64,000 bases of DNA from Aliiglaciecola sp. CAU 1673 (GTDB lineage Bacteria; Pseudomonadota; Gammaproteobacteria; Enterobacterales; Alteromonadaceae). The notes beneath the pieces were generated by a model. It worked only from the letters and a program-made list of their open reading frames with translations, had not been told where the DNA came from and did not search any database. Below are positions 9,386 through 18,392 of this stretch, piece after piece. The stretch's first letter is position 1. Every line of letters begins with the position of its first letter. The stretch lies in NCBI RefSeq assembly GCF_029223185.1, contig NZ_JARHUG010000011.1:62001-126000 (forward strand), written 5' to 3'. The position numbers and the translations under genes are program-made.

Positions 9386-10354
9386 ATGTACCTGCTGAAG
9401 TATTCAATATTACTAATACTAGCAATCCTCTATCTGCCACGTCCTGCTTTTGCAGATGACAGCGAAGTGGTCATTCCCCTTAACTTCTGGAGTAGCCAGC
9501 GGGTATTGTCCAAAGCGGTCGGGACAATACTTGAAGAGCACGGCATGGCAGTGGAGTACAAGGAGATCAGTGCCTCCGATCAATGGGGTGCCATGCAACG
9601 AGGCGTTGTGCACTTTCAGGTGGAGGTGTGGCAGTCGTCCATGGAAGGCATATTCAATAGCATGCTGGAAAAGGGACATGTCGTTGATCTTGGCAATCAT
9701 CAAAGTACCACTCGGGAGGAATGGTGGTATCCCCTTTATGTAGAAGAACAATGCCCGGGTTTACCGGATTGGCAGGCCCTAAAGAGTTGTGCCGCTATCT
9801 TTACTAATGGCAGCCACAAGGGGATCTATATCAACGGTCCCTGGGAATATGATGATGCCAACCTTATCCGTGCCCTCGACCTTGAATTTACTCTGGTAAG
9901 GGTAGCCAGCGAAGCCGAGCTATGGCGGGCACTTAATCAGGCACAGCAGCATAAGAAGCCGATTCTGATGCTGAATTGGACGCCAAATTGGACAGATAAG
10001 TACATCCCCGGACGATTTGTCGAATTTCCAGCGTATCACCCGCAATGCGATATTGAGCCAAGATGGGGGATTAGCCCTGATTTTGTGCGTGATTGCGGCA
10101 ATCCCAAGCAGGGTTGGTTGAAAAAGGTGGCCTGGCCAGGTCTACAAGGTCACCACCCTTGCGTGGTGGCCTTATTAAAAGCCATGGATTTCAGCACCGA
10201 GATGATAGCTGAAGCCTCTTCAATGGTGGCGGTTGAGGGGCAGGACCAGCATGTGGCGGCTAAGCATTGGTTGGATAAGTTTGCCGAAGAGGTGCTTCCC
10301 TGGAAAGCCGCTTTGGCTCAATGCCTGGCCGAGCAATCATCTTCAGAGCGCTAA
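9386..10354 (+). CDS. Periplasmic betaine/choline-type ABC substrate-binding protein (OpuAC-like)
   Basis: The 322-residue product has a signal peptide (MYLLKYSILLILAILYLPRP, cleavage at AFA-DD) and an OpuAC/ProX-type fold. The start VVIPLNFWSSQRVLSKAVG, then VHFQVEVWQSS, EQCPGLPDWQALKSC and a Trp-rich stretch (LNWTPNWTDKYIPGRF) could supply the aromatic cage that binds quaternary amines. The ATG at 9386 is chosen because it starts the signal peptide directly; a TTG 15 bases upstream is also open. No ATPase or permease gene is adjacent, so it is an orphan binding protein in this window. The ligand is inferred from the family only. Confidence 0.85.
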   Translation: MYLLKYSILLILAILYLPRPAFADDSEVVIPLNFWSSQRVLSKAVGTILEEHGMAVEYKEISASDQWGAMQRGVVHFQVEVWQSSMEGIFNSMLEKGHVVDLGNHQSTTREEWWYPLYVEEQCPGLPDWQALKSCAAIFTNGSHKGIYINGPWEYDDANLIRALDLEFTLVRVASEAELWRALNQAQQHKKPILMLNWTPNWTDKYIPGRFVEFPAYHPQCDIEPRWGISPDFVRDCGNPKQGWLKKVAWPGLQGHHPCVVALLKAMDFSTEMIAEASSMVAVEGQDQHVAAKHWLDKFAEEVLPWKAALAQCLAEQSSSER

Positions 10355-10370
10355 TACCAAATCCCATAAA

Positions 10371-10395
10371 AAAGGCCCGCAAATAGCGGGCCTTT
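10371..10395. terminator. Bidirectional terminator between binding-protein gene and rpoS
   Basis: A 10-bp perfect stem AAAGGCCCGC (10371-10380) and GCGGGCCTTT (10386-10395) with a 5-nt loop separates two convergent genes. The minus strand continues into a T-rich run (TTTTTTAT), giving rpoS the stronger terminator. The plus strand has only TTTGT. Confidence 0.85.
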
Positions 10396-10420
10396 GTACT
10401 AGATGACAGACGGGTTGCGA

Positions 10421-11404
10421 CTAGAGCTGCTCTCTACTAAACAGAGATTCCAGATTAAGTCCCTGATGGCCCAGCATATCGCGAAGACGACGTAAGGCTT
10501 CTACCTGAATCTGTCTGACTCGCTCACGGGTGAGACCAATTTCAGCACCAACATCTTCAAGGGTAGAGGGCTCGTAGCCCATCAGTCCAAAACGTCTGGC
10601 CAGCACTTCTCTTTGCTTGGCATTAAGCTCGTTGAGCCAATGGATAATGCTACTGCGCATATCTTTGTCTTGCAGCTCATCTTCAGGACCATTGCCCTTT
10701 TCATCGGCGATGATATCCAACAGGGCTTTATCATTGTCGTTGCCAATGGGCGTATCTACCGAGCTGATGCGCTCATTAAGACGCAGCATCTTGGTCACGT
10801 CTTCGACCGGTTTATCCAAGGCCTTGGCAATTTCCTCCGCAGTGGGCTCATGATCTAATTTTTGCGCCAACTCTCTGGCCGCGCGCAGATAAACATTGAG
10901 CTCCTTGACCACATGGATGGGCAGGCGGATAGTGCGGGTTTGATTCATAATGGCCCGCTCGATAGTTTGTCGGATCCACCATGTGGCGTAGGTTGAAAAT
11001 CTGAAGCCCCGTTCCGGATCGAATTTTTCGACCGCACGGATGAGACCCAAATTACCTTCTTCGATTAAGTCCAATAACGCCAGACCACGGTTGTTATAGC
11101 GGCGTGCAATTTTCACCACCAGACGAAGGTTACTGACGATCATGCGTTTTCGTGAAGCTTCGCAACCTTTCAGGGCGCGACGAGCGAAATAAACTTCTTC
11201 TTCAGCGGTTAATAAGGGGGAAAAGCCGATCTCGCCAAGGTAAAGCTGAGTGGCATCAAGATTCTTGTGCAGGTCGTCCCGGTTAGCCAGGATTTCCTCC
11301 ATGGGGTCGACTTCGGCATCTTCTTCTTCCAATTCAGATTCGATAACATCATCCAAGTCATCATTCAGGTCGTTTTCCGCGACTGTGGCTTTCTCTTGAC
11401 CCAT
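10421..11404 (-). CDS. rpoS: RNA polymerase sigma factor RpoS
   Basis: RpoS is the general stress and stationary-phase sigma factor. At 327 residues it has the usual length. An acidic N-terminus precedes region 1.2 ([16 protein letters not shown]), region 2 ([39 protein letters not shown], with the -10-binding [17 protein letters not shown]), region 3 and region 4 ([29 protein letters not shown], the -35-binding helix-turn-helix). GGAG lies eight bases before ATG 11404. The gene follows nlpD by 70 nt. As in related bacteria, a major rpoS promoter probably lies inside nlpD, but I could not locate it by eye. Confidence 0.98.
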   Translation of the reverse strand: MGQEKATVAENDLNDDLDDVIESELEEEDAEVDPMEEILANRDDLHKNLDATQLYLGEIGFSPLLTAEEEVYFARRALKGCEASRKRMIVSNLRLVVKIARRYNNRGLALLDLIEEGNLGLIRAVEKFDPERGFRFSTYATWWIRQTIERAIMNQTRTIRLPIHVVKELNVYLRAARELAQKLDHEPTAEEIAKALDKPVEDVTKMLRLNERISSVDTPIGNDNDKALLDIIADEKGNGPEDELQDKDMRSSIIHWLNELNAKQREVLARRFGLMGYEPSTLEDVGAEIGLTRERVRQIQVEALRRLRDMLGHQGLNLESLFSREQL

Positions 11405-11474
11405 GACTGCATCTCCAACATGTTGTAAGGTTTAAATTCTCTGTAGTTTTCTCTCTCTATGTTATTGTTTATTG

Positions 11475-12290
11475 TTATATTTTTGGGAGAAAGCGCTGCG
11501 GATCGACAGACTTCCCCTGATAGCGCACTTCGAAATGCAGCATCACCTGCTTGGCGTCACTATCTCCCATCAAAGCGATCTGTTGTCCGCCTTTCACCCA
11601 ATCCTGCTCTTTAACCAGAATTTTATCATTGTGGGCATAGGCACTGAGGTAATCGTCGCTGTGTTTGATAATAACCAGTTGGCCAAATCCACGAAGCGCA
11701 CTACCTGTGTAAACAACTTTACCAGCCGCTGACGCCAAAATGGGCGTCCCACGGGCATTGGCAATGTCGATCCCTTTGTTTCCTTCTTCCGCCAATGAGA
11801 ACCGACCAACTATTTTGCCTTTGGCAGGCCAGATCCATGTATCGACGTCTGCCGGCATCACCACACTGGCATTTTCTGATGTGGTTTTTTTAACCAGCTT
11901 AGAATTACCATACGCCTGCTTAGTGGGTGGGTCAACTGGCTGATTTGCTTTTGTTTTTGAGGTCTGACCAGTGTCTTTTGAAGAGGATTTTGTGTTCTTT
12001 TTAGAGGCTGAGCCGAGCTGAATTTGCTGGCCTGGGTAGATGCGATAGGGGGCTTTTATACCATTAATACGGGCCACTTCCTGGTAGTCTTTACCGGCAT
12101 ACCAGGCGATAGAGAAGAGTGTATCGCCTTTCTTGACCGTATAGGTGGCATGGCCGCCTTGCTGGCGAAATTGCTTAAAAGACTTCGGGTTGCTTAATTC
12201 AACCACGGGGGCGGGCGCATTGGGACTACTACAGCTGGCCAATACCAGTGGCGTAATCATCAGGACGAGCTTTCTTTCCCGCCGCAACAT
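11475..12290 (-). CDS. nlpD: NlpD, LysM/degenerate-M23 lipoprotein, amidase activator
   Basis: NlpD is an envelope lipoprotein that activates the septal amidase AmiC during cell separation. The 271-residue product has a lipobox LVLASC (C20), a LysM peptidoglycan-binding domain (about 47-95, YTVKKGDTLFSIAWYAG), a low-complexity Ser/Thr/Lys linker, and a C-terminal LytM domain. The metal-binding residues of an active M23 peptidase are not intact: NKGIDIA stands where HxGxD would be. This is the normal state for NlpD, an activator rather than a hydrolase. It lies between yqaA (7 nt upstream) and rpoS, the conserved order. Confidence 0.96.
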   Translation of the reverse strand: MLRRERKLVLMITPLVLASCSSPNAPAPVVELSNPKSFKQFRQQGGHATYTVKKGDTLFSIAWYAGKDYQEVARINGIKAPYRIYPGQQIQLGSASKKNTKSSSKDTGQTSKTKANQPVDPPTKQAYGNSKLVKKTTSENASVVMPADVDTWIWPAKGKIVGRFSLAEEGNKGIDIANARGTPILASAAGKVVYTGSALRGFGQLVIIKHSDDYLSAYAHNDKILVKEQDWVKGGQQIALMGDSDAKQVMLHFEVRYQGKSVDPQRFLPKI

Positions 12291-12297
12291 GGGTGCT

Positions 12298-12876
12298 TTA
12301 CCTCAATATCAGGTATGCAGCAATGGCGAGGATCACCGTTCCCCAGCCCAAAATTTCAACGTATTCCCGCATTTTGGCTTCCATCCTCGCGCCCCCCCAG
12401 CGCATTAACGCGGCCACCAGGAAAAAGCGCATGCCACGGCCAATGGCAGAAGCCAGTAGAAATGGCAAAAACGCCATCTGCAGAACGCCGGCGCTGATGG
12501 TAAAGACTTTATAGGGAATAGGGGAAAAACCGGCTACAAACACCACCCAGACACCATAATGTTCGAACCAACTGATGGCTTGTTCCAGCTTGGCCTGATA
12601 CCCCATGTTTTCAATAATGGGTTGCAGCATGGATTCGAAGGCGAGCAAGCCTAACAAAAAGCCGGCAATACCGCCTAAGACCGAGCATAGCGTGGTCAAT
12701 AAAGCATAGTGCCAGGCCCGGTCAGGCTTGGCTAAGGCCATAGGGGCCAGCATCACATCCGGTGGCACTGGAAAAAATACCGACTCAGCAAAGCTCATGC
12801 CGCCAAGATAGTACTGGGCATGTTTGTGCCTGGCCCATAGCATGGCTCTGTCATAACAGTATTGGAAAATTCTCAA
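12298..12876 (-). CDS. yqaA: YqaA-family membrane protein (DedA/VTT superfamily)
   Basis: This 192-residue integral membrane protein has four to five hydrophobic segments and the SNARE-associated/VTT core signatures ([16 protein letters not shown] near the N-terminus and [18 protein letters not shown] in the middle), as in E. coli YqaA. DedA-superfamily relatives include lipid flippases and transporters; the role of YqaA itself is not established. The start is TTG at 12876, which overlaps the pcm stop codon as TTGA, implying translational coupling. No in-frame ATG gives a complete N-terminus. Its place between pcm and nlpD is unusual in E. coli but common in alteromonads, from memory. Confidence 0.88.
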   Translation of the reverse strand: MRIFQYCYDRAMLWARHKHAQYYLGGMSFAESVFFPVPPDVMLAPMALAKPDRAWHYALLTTLCSVLGGIAGFLLGLLAFESMLQPIIENMGYQAKLEQAISWFEHYGVWVVFVAGFSPIPYKVFTISAGVLQMAFLPFLLASAIGRGMRFFLVAALMRWGGARMEAKMREYVEILGWGTVILAIAAYLILR

Positions 12877-13523
12877 ATGATGGCTCCAGGGACTAAGGGG
12901 ACAAAGCGAACCGCTTCCACGACTTTCTGTTGGTATTGGTCGCCCTCTTTGGTGACACAGAGAAGCTCTTGATTAGCGTCTCCCACGGGAATGATCAGAC
13001 GGCCACCTTCATTCAGTTGCTCTAAGAGCATCTGCGGCATATGGCTGGCCGCTGCGGTAACGATAATGGCATCGAAGGGGCCCTTGCTGGCCCAACCTTG
13101 CCAACCATCGCCATGCTTCATGCTGACGTTATGCAGGTCCAGCGCCTGCATGCGGCGTTTAGCCTGGTATTGCAGGGATTTAATACGCTCAACGCTGTAT
13201 ACCTTGCCAAATAACTGCGCCAGTATAGCGGTTTGATAGCCGGAGCCGGTGCCAATCTCAAGCACCGACTGTGCTTGATTTGGTGCGTCCAGCAATAGCT
13301 CGGTCATTCTGGCAACAATGTAGGGCTGAGAAATGGTTTGTCCCAACCCGATAGGCAAGGCCGTATTCTGATAGGCTTGATGCTTCAGGGCATCAGGCAG
13401 GAACATTTCCCTTGGCGTGGCGGCCAGGGCATTGAGCACCTGGGTATTTCTGATCCCTTCCTTGTGAAGGAGTTTCGCCAGGCTCTCGCCTTTACGCGAA
13501 ATGGGTCTGCTTAATTGGCTCAT
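12873..13523 (-). CDS. pcm: Protein-L-isoaspartate O-methyltransferase
   Basis: Pcm methylates L-isoaspartyl residues formed by ageing of proteins, using S-adenosylmethionine, so that they can revert to aspartate. The 216-residue sequence has the family N-terminus ([16 protein letters not shown]), the substrate loop ([20 protein letters not shown]), the SAM-binding motif [18 protein letters not shown], and the C-terminal FVPLVPGA. It sits 25 nt downstream of surE, the standard arrangement of these two stress-survival genes, and is coupled to yqaA by a 4-bp overlap. Confidence 0.97.
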   Translation of the reverse strand: MSQLSRPISRKGESLAKLLHKEGIRNTQVLNALAATPREMFLPDALKHQAYQNTALPIGLGQTISQPYIVARMTELLLDAPNQAQSVLEIGTGSGYQTAILAQLFGKVYSVERIKSLQYQAKRRMQALDLHNVSMKHGDGWQGWASKGPFDAIIVTAAASHMPQMLLEQLNEGGRLIIPVGDANQELLCVTKEGDQYQQKVVEAVRFVPLVPGAII

Positions 13524-13548
13524 TCAGTCGAATTCTTGTTGTAGTCGT

Positions 13549-14295
13549 TCAGAGTTTTTCAATCCAGGTCTGCATACCTTCAAGACTTTGGTAAGCAGTC
13601 ATATCCACGCTAAGTGGAGTGACAGAGCAGTAGCCGTTGGCAATGGCATGAAAATCCGTGCCGGGCCCTGCATCCTGTTCTTGTCCCACTTTGCCATACC
13701 AATAAATTTCCCGCCCCCAGGGATCCTGGCTTCTGACCATGGATTCGGCTCGGTGGCGACGTCCCTGACGGGTAACTTGCAGGCCTTTGAGCTGGTCATA
13801 GGGAAGGTCGGGGACATTGATGTTTAATATCTGGTCAGCCGGCAAAGGGTGCTGACCCAGGTGGCGAATAATATCCAGTACTACCTTGGCGGCGGTATCG
13901 AAATGTCCACCATGGTAATTGCACAAAGAAACAGCGATGGCCGGTAAACCCATATACCGCCCTTCGGTAGCGGCCGCGACAGTGCCAGAGTAAATCACAT
14001 CGTCACCCAGGTTTGCGCCATGGTTGATGCCGGATACGACTAGCTGTGGATCTTCCTGCATAAAGCTGTTTATGCCCAAATGCACGCAATCGGAGGGGGT
14101 GCCACTGACGGCGTAAAAGCCGCTTTTCATCTGTGAAATGCGCAAAGGTTGCTGCAGCGACAAGGAGTTGCTCGATCCGCTGCAGTTTCTGTCAGGTGCT
14201 ATCACAACGACGTCGTGCTCGGTAGCCAAAGCTTGATGAAGACTGGCCAAACCCTCTGCATGCACACCATCGTCATTACTGAGCAAAATTCTCAT
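13549..14295 (-). CDS. surE: 5'/3'-nucleotidase SurE
   Basis: SurE is a metal-dependent nucleoside monophosphatase (also exopolyphosphatase) active in stationary phase. The N-terminus [15 protein letters not shown] places the metal ligands at D8 and D9. [11 protein letters not shown] and [26 protein letters not shown] are the other family blocks. The length of 248 residues is standard. It starts 4 nt after the truD stop and precedes pcm. Confidence 0.97.
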   Translation of the reverse strand: MRILLSNDDGVHAEGLASLHQALATEHDVVVIAPDRNCSGSSNSLSLQQPLRISQMKSGFYAVSGTPSDCVHLGINSFMQEDPQLVVSGINHGANLGDDVIYSGTVAAATEGRYMGLPAIAVSLCNYHGGHFDTAAKVVLDIIRHLGQHPLPADQILNINVPDLPYDQLKGLQVTRQGRRHRAESMVRSQDPWGREIYWYGKVGQEQDAGPGTDFHAIANGYCSVTPLSVDMTAYQSLEGMQTWIEKL

Positions 14296-14299
14296 GGCT

Positions 14300-15352
14300 T
14301 TAGGCCTTATTCTCTGTTGCGGCGTTGTTCATCTGGTTTTCCTGGGGCACTTGTAGCAATTCGCGGACAACGGCGGTCGCAAATGCGCCGGCTGGCAGCG
14401 TAAAGCGAATATGCAGATGGTTATCTTCAAAACGCCATTCAAGATTTTCCGGGTAAAGTGCAAGTGCCCGCCGTTCTTGCTTCAATCCCAGCGCCGCTAA
14501 GCCATCTGCCAGTTTCTGATTACGCTTGGCGATACGTTGTTCAAAGTCCTTCGCCAGTCCCTGATTGGGCAGTTCGCCCTCGCCCCACAATGGGGCCGAT
14601 AATACAATATCTCGTTGCTGTAAACGTTTTTCGATATCTTCATCAACTTCGGTGGCGCAAAAAAAACTATGGGTGCCAGCCAGGATCATAATATCGCCTT
14701 GCAAGGGACGATGGAAATGGCCGGCGGTAATTCGTTCACTGATTGTTTCGTTAAACAACCAGGCGCGCAGGGCCGAAATAGCCATGCTGCGCTTTTGCCT
14801 GTCACGGATTTGCTCGCCGTCCAACATCCGTTGGCCCAAATGCAAATTACCGTTATTGCGGCCAAAGCGCTGTTCACCAAAATAATTGGGCACGCCTTGG
14901 CTAAGTAGCGCAATGCGCTTTTCTACATCCTGAGGATCGCTGATATCCCTTATCACTAACTCGAAGTCATTGGCTTTGTGAATACCGGTGCGCAACTTTT
15001 TGTTGTGACGCACCGCTTTAAGGATTTGCACGCCTTCGATACTGGCCTGTTGCCAGTCTGGTTCAGATTTGCCCGGCAGATGCACCCCGATCCACTGTTC
15101 GGTGATGGCAAACTTGTCTTTGCGCCCGGAAAAACTCACCTGACGTGGATGTACCTTGGCAAAACGCGCCAGTTGCTCCGCTACCCAAGCAGTATTGGCA
15201 CCGTCTTTGCGGATCCATAAAAACACATGCTCGCCATCACCGCTGGGCTCAAAACCCAGCCGTTCGCGTACAATAAAGTCAGTGTTTTGTGCCTTCAGGC
15301 GGCCCGTGCTAAGCGGACGGCCTTGTACATAGTGCCAATGCTCTGTGTTCAA
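14300..15352 (-). CDS. truD: tRNA pseudouridine(13) synthase TruD
   Basis: TruD makes pseudouridine 13 in tRNA-Glu. The 350-residue sequence aligns in outline with E. coli TruD from the first residues ([17 protein letters not shown]). The catalytic aspartate is D79 in [10 protein letters not shown]. Other family blocks are [18 protein letters not shown] and the C-terminal [15 protein letters not shown]. The start codon is TTG, overlapping the ispF stop as TTGA (15349-15352), and the N-terminal match to the family supports it. Confidence 0.96.
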   Translation of the reverse strand: MNTEHWHYVQGRPLSTGRLKAQNTDFIVRERLGFEPSGDGEHVFLWIRKDGANTAWVAEQLARFAKVHPRQVSFSGRKDKFAITEQWIGVHLPGKSEPDWQQASIEGVQILKAVRHNKKLRTGIHKANDFELVIRDISDPQDVEKRIALLSQGVPNYFGEQRFGRNNGNLHLGQRMLDGEQIRDRQKRSMAISALRAWLFNETISERITAGHFHRPLQGDIMILAGTHSFFCATEVDEDIEKRLQQRDIVLSAPLWGEGELPNQGLAKDFEQRIAKRNQKLADGLAALGLKQERRALALYPENLEWRFEDNHLHIRFTLPAGAFATAVVRELLQVPQENQMNNAATENKA

Positions 15353-15831
15353 CGGACTGCCTCAAGTAATACCACGGCATGGCATCCAATGCCTTCCTTG
15401 CGACCGGTAAAGCCGAGCTTCTCGGTGGTGGTGGCCTTAACGTTGACCTGATCCATTTTGGCATCCAGATCTTGAGCAATCTTTTCTCGCATCGCGTCTA
15501 TATGCGGCGCCATGCGCGGCGACTCGGCCACAACGGTGACATCCAGGTTACCCAGTCGATAGCCTTTTTCTCTCACCAGTGAGAACACATGCCGCAATAA
15601 CACTCGGCTATCCGCATTGGCATAGGCTTCATCCGTATCAGGGAAGTGTTTGCCGATATCGCCCATGGCCAGAGCGCCCAGCAAGGCATCACAGATGGCA
15701 TGCAAGGCCACATCGCCGTCTGAATGGGCAAGCAGGCCTTGCACATAGTCAATTTCGACACCACCGATATAAATCGGACCCGGACCGCCAAAGCGATGCA
15801 CGTCGAAACCATGACCTATACGAATTTTCAT
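15349..15831 (-). CDS. ispF: 2-C-methyl-D-erythritol 2,4-cyclodiphosphate synthase
   Basis: IspF catalyses the fifth step of the MEP isoprenoid pathway. The 160-residue trimer subunit has the zinc ligands in GHGFDVHRF (D10, H12), the [21 protein letters not shown] block with the third ligand histidine, [11 protein letters not shown], and the C-terminal [20 protein letters not shown]. It overlaps ispD by ATGA at 15828-15831 and truD by TTGA, so the three genes are tightly coupled. Confidence 0.98.
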   Translation of the reverse strand: MKIRIGHGFDVHRFGGPGPIYIGGVEIDYVQGLLAHSDGDVALHAICDALLGALAMGDIGKHFPDTDEAYANADSRVLLRHVFSLVREKGYRLGNLDVTVVAESPRMAPHIDAMREKIAQDLDAKMDQVNVKATTTEKLGFTGRKEGIGCHAVVLLEAVR

Positions 15832-16532
15832 GATGCCTCCCTGAATTTTTGCTTAAGATAAAACTCGGCTAAGGCCAGATCTTCCGGCCGCGTCACTTTG
15901 ATATTACTGGAACAGCCCTCAACCAAATGCACCGGATGGTTGGCCCATTCCATCGCGGAGGCTTCATCGGTGATATTCACCCCTTGGGTTAATGCATTTT
16001 GTAGTGCGTCTGTTAAGGCTTTAGCTGGGAAAAACTGAGGGGTCAGCGCATGCCACAGATTGCTGCGGTCTTCGGTTCTGGCCACCATCCGATAGGCATC
16101 AGCACGTTTCATGGTGTCGCGCACCGGGGTGGCTAAAATGCCACCGACAGCCCCTTCACTCAGCAACAGCAACTTGTCCAGATCCCCATGAGAAAGACAG
16201 GGTCTTGCCGCGTCATGCACCAGCACCCAGTCCTGATCTGAAAGGGCTTGCAAACCAGCGAGCACTGAGTCGGCGCGCTCCTTGCCGCCTTGTACCCTTG
16301 TGATCCAGGGCGCATCCGCAACCGGAAGTTCGTCGAAGTAGGGGTCTTGCGGGTGCAACGCCAGTACAATGCGTTCAATACGCGGGTGGCTTATCAGGTT
16401 TTCCAGGGTATGCTCCAGCAGGGTTTTACCTGCCAGTGCCAAATATTGTTTGGGTTTACCAGCGCCCATGCGTTTCCCAACGCCCGCCGCGGGCACGATG
16501 ACAGTAAAACAGGACATCTGCATGGCGGTCAT
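15828..16532 (-). CDS. ispD: 2-C-methyl-D-erythritol 4-phosphate cytidylyltransferase
   Basis: IspD transfers CMP from CTP to methylerythritol phosphate, the third MEP pathway step. The 234-residue sequence has the nucleotide-binding glycine-rich loop [45 protein letters not shown] and the C-terminal [19 protein letters not shown] block. The start at 16532 overlaps the ftsB stop as ATGA. An internal ATG five codons later ([12 protein letters not shown]) would also give a complete enzyme. Confidence 0.97.
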   Translation of the reverse strand: MTAMQMSCFTVIVPAAGVGKRMGAGKPKQYLALAGKTLLEHTLENLISHPRIERIVLALHPQDPYFDELPVADAPWITRVQGGKERADSVLAGLQALSDQDWVLVHDAARPCLSHGDLDKLLLLSEGAVGGILATPVRDTMKRADAYRMVARTEDRSNLWHALTPQFFPAKALTDALQNALTQGVNITDEASAMEWANHPVHLVEGCSSNIKVTRPEDLALAEFYLKQKFREAS

Positions 16533-16804
16533 TGAGAAGGGAGAATACGATAAAAGGTTTCGCCGTCTTTAATCAGGCCTAATTCGTTTCGGGCCCGTTC
16601 TTCGATAGCCTCCAGACCAATTTTCAGGTCTTCTATATCGGCTTTAAGCAGACTGTTGCGCTGAGTCAGGTTGGCATTTTGCTCGCGTTGAAGTTCCACT
16701 TCATGCTTCATTTGCCAATAATCCGGAATACTGTGTTTACCAAACCAGAGACGATATTGCAGCAGGCACAGCAGCGTCAGCAGCACCAGGCTAATCCATC
16801 TCAT
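16529..16804 (-). CDS. ftsB: Cell division protein FtsB
   Basis: FtsB is a bitopic divisome protein that pairs with FtsL and FtsQ. The 91 residues comprise an N-terminal transmembrane helix ([20 protein letters not shown]), then a coiled coil (about 30-68, [19 protein letters not shown] onward) and a short C-terminal tail with the [19 protein letters not shown] block typical of the family. It is the first gene of the leftward operon running through ispD, ispF, truD, surE, pcm, yqaA, nlpD and rpoS. The eno gene often found upstream is absent here. Confidence 0.96.
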   Translation of the reverse strand: MRWISLVLLTLLCLLQYRLWFGKHSIPDYWQMKHEVELQREQNANLTQRNSLLKADIEDLKIGLEAIEERARNELGLIKDGETFYRILPSQ

Positions 16805-16883
16805 GCAAATATACCGGTTTGGTTACGAATGCCCTTTATTATGCCGCCTGCAGGAATTGCCGCAATGCTTTTATCAGAAGCAC

Positions 16884-16909
16884 AAAGAAAAGGGCCGGCA
16901 AAGCGGCCC
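16884..16909 (-). terminator. Terminator of the subtilase gene
   Basis: Read on the minus strand, GGGCCG and CGGCCC (16904-16909 and 16892-16897) form a GC-rich stem with a 6-nt loop, followed by TTTTCTTT (16884-16891). It lies 34 nt after the stop of the peptidase gene and upstream of ftsB, so it also insulates ftsB. Confidence 0.8.
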
Positions 16910-16942
16910 AGGAGTTATTTCAAGCTGACCAATGATGGGCGA

Positions 16943-18256
16943 TTAGTAACCGCTGTGGGCAACACCATGACCGTAGTAATCGTCTTTACCAGGTTTGCCC
17001 ATATCGATAGCGCGCTTACGCATTTCCCGCTTCACATGCGCCGGGTCCATATCACCGCCGTTTTCACTGATGATTAGGGCTGCCACGCCAGCTGCATGGG
17101 GAGAAGCCATACTGGTGCCTGCGCTCCAGTACCAACCGTTATTACCAACGCTGAATACTAGGTCGAAGACCCAGCATGGAAGGGTTCTGCCATTAACGGT
17201 GCAAATCTCATTTCCCGGATAGTCTGCGCTGCCACCTGGCGCACCAAAATCGACACCACTGGTACCATAGTTGGTGTAGGAAGCCGGAACCAGAGTGGCA
17301 TTTTCAGGATTGCCAGCCCAATTCAGGGTTGTCAGGGCGCTGATTGGAATGCCTTTTTCCGCGGTATCCATAAAGCGCACGATATTGCCGTCACCATCCT
17401 GATTTTGCCCATCGTTTCCGGCCGAGTAGATTACCGTGGTGCCTTGTTTCTCGGTAAAAGCCACCGCTTTTCTGACTGCATTGGCTAACTGGGTAATACT
17501 TTCTTCAGAGCGTGGCACCATAGCGCCCAGGCTCATATTGATTACATCGGCATCGACCATCGCTGCATGGTAAATACCGGCAATCACATTGGCGAAACTG
17601 CCGCTACCGGCGTCACCCAATACTTTGACGGCGACCAATTCGGCTTCAGGGGCTACGCCGATAACGCCAAAACCGTTGTCAGCCGCCAAAATAGTACCCG
17701 CAACGTGAGAGCCGTGGCTGAAAGTGTCGGGCAGAGTGTACTGCAAACCTTCACCAGTAAAATCGGCGCTCAGCGCCAGATTGAGGTTAGGGGCGAGATC
17801 GGGGTGATCAATATCAAAACCGCCATCCAGGACCGCTACGCGAACGCCTTGACCGCGCACGCCGGCGGCCCATGCTTGTTGTGCGCCAACAAAGTTATGT
17901 CCCCACTGGCGGTCAAAGAAGAAATCGTCGTCACCACTGTTAGGCGGAAAACCGGCTTCAACCTCTACGTGGTTGTAGACAGGGTTTGCGGTGTCGAAGC
18001 CTACATCAGCCACCACGGCTTGCACGCCACGAATTTTCTTACTGAACTGTGCAGAATTCGATTCAGCTACCGCCAACCCAAAAGGGTAGTTGGCTTTCAT
18101 GGTGCCACCGGCATCACTGATCTGTTGGGCTATATCGTTTGGTAGACCACCGTTTTTGCCAATAATCAGATAGCTTTCTGCACTAACATGGACTGATACG
18201 CCAAGAGCAAGTAGGGAAAGGGATGCAATAAAAGACGAGGTTTTTTCATTCTTCAA
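16943..18256 (-). CDS. Secreted subtilisin-like serine protease (S8), start codon frame anomaly
   Basis: This S8 peptidase is predicted to be exported by a signal peptide (SSFIASLSLLALGVSVHVSA). The catalytic triad is complete: D144 (VAVLDGGFD), H181 (SHGSHVAGT) and S382 (GTSMASPHAAG), with oxyanion Asn at N281 (YSAGND). A pro-region of about 90 residues precedes it. The insertion NEICTVNGRTLPCW carries two cysteines that may form a disulfide. In the frame that encodes this protein the only start is TTG at 18256, directly abutting the Shine-Dalgarno AAGGA. The well-spaced ATG (18249, ATGAAAAAACC) is one base out of frame at an A6 run. The gene may therefore depend on slippage, carry a 1-nt deletion, or truly use TTG. 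Confidence 0.9.
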   Translation of the reverse strand: MKNEKTSSFIASLSLLALGVSVHVSAESYLIIGKNGGLPNDIAQQISDAGGTMKANYPFGLAVAESNSAQFSKKIRGVQAVVADVGFDTANPVYNHVEVEAGFPPNSGDDDFFFDRQWGHNFVGAQQAWAAGVRGQGVRVAVLDGGFDIDHPDLAPNLNLALSADFTGEGLQYTLPDTFSHGSHVAGTILAADNGFGVIGVAPEAELVAVKVLGDAGSGSFANVIAGIYHAAMVDADVINMSLGAMVPRSEESITQLANAVRKAVAFTEKQGTTVIYSAGNDGQNQDGDGNIVRFMDTAEKGIPISALTTLNWAGNPENATLVPASYTNYGTSGVDFGAPGGSADYPGNEICTVNGRTLPCWVFDLVFSVGNNGWYWSAGTSMASPHAAGVAALIISENGGDMDPAHVKREMRKRAIDMGKPGKDDYYGHGVAHSGY

Positions 18257-18392
18257 TCCTTGTTGTTTTTAGAATATTCGCAGGACTGCTCATTAACTGC
18301 ACAGTCAGTATAGGAATAAGCTAATGAAGAACTGCTCAGATCAGTGAGCCTGGCGGTCTGAAGTTTAAGTCTATGAAAGCATTAGGGAAAAG

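Noticed and set aside
18243-18251. Calling the subtilase gene a pseudogene
   Set aside because: The protease frame is intact with all catalytic residues, and a TTG start remains possible, so it is kept as a gene with a start anomaly.
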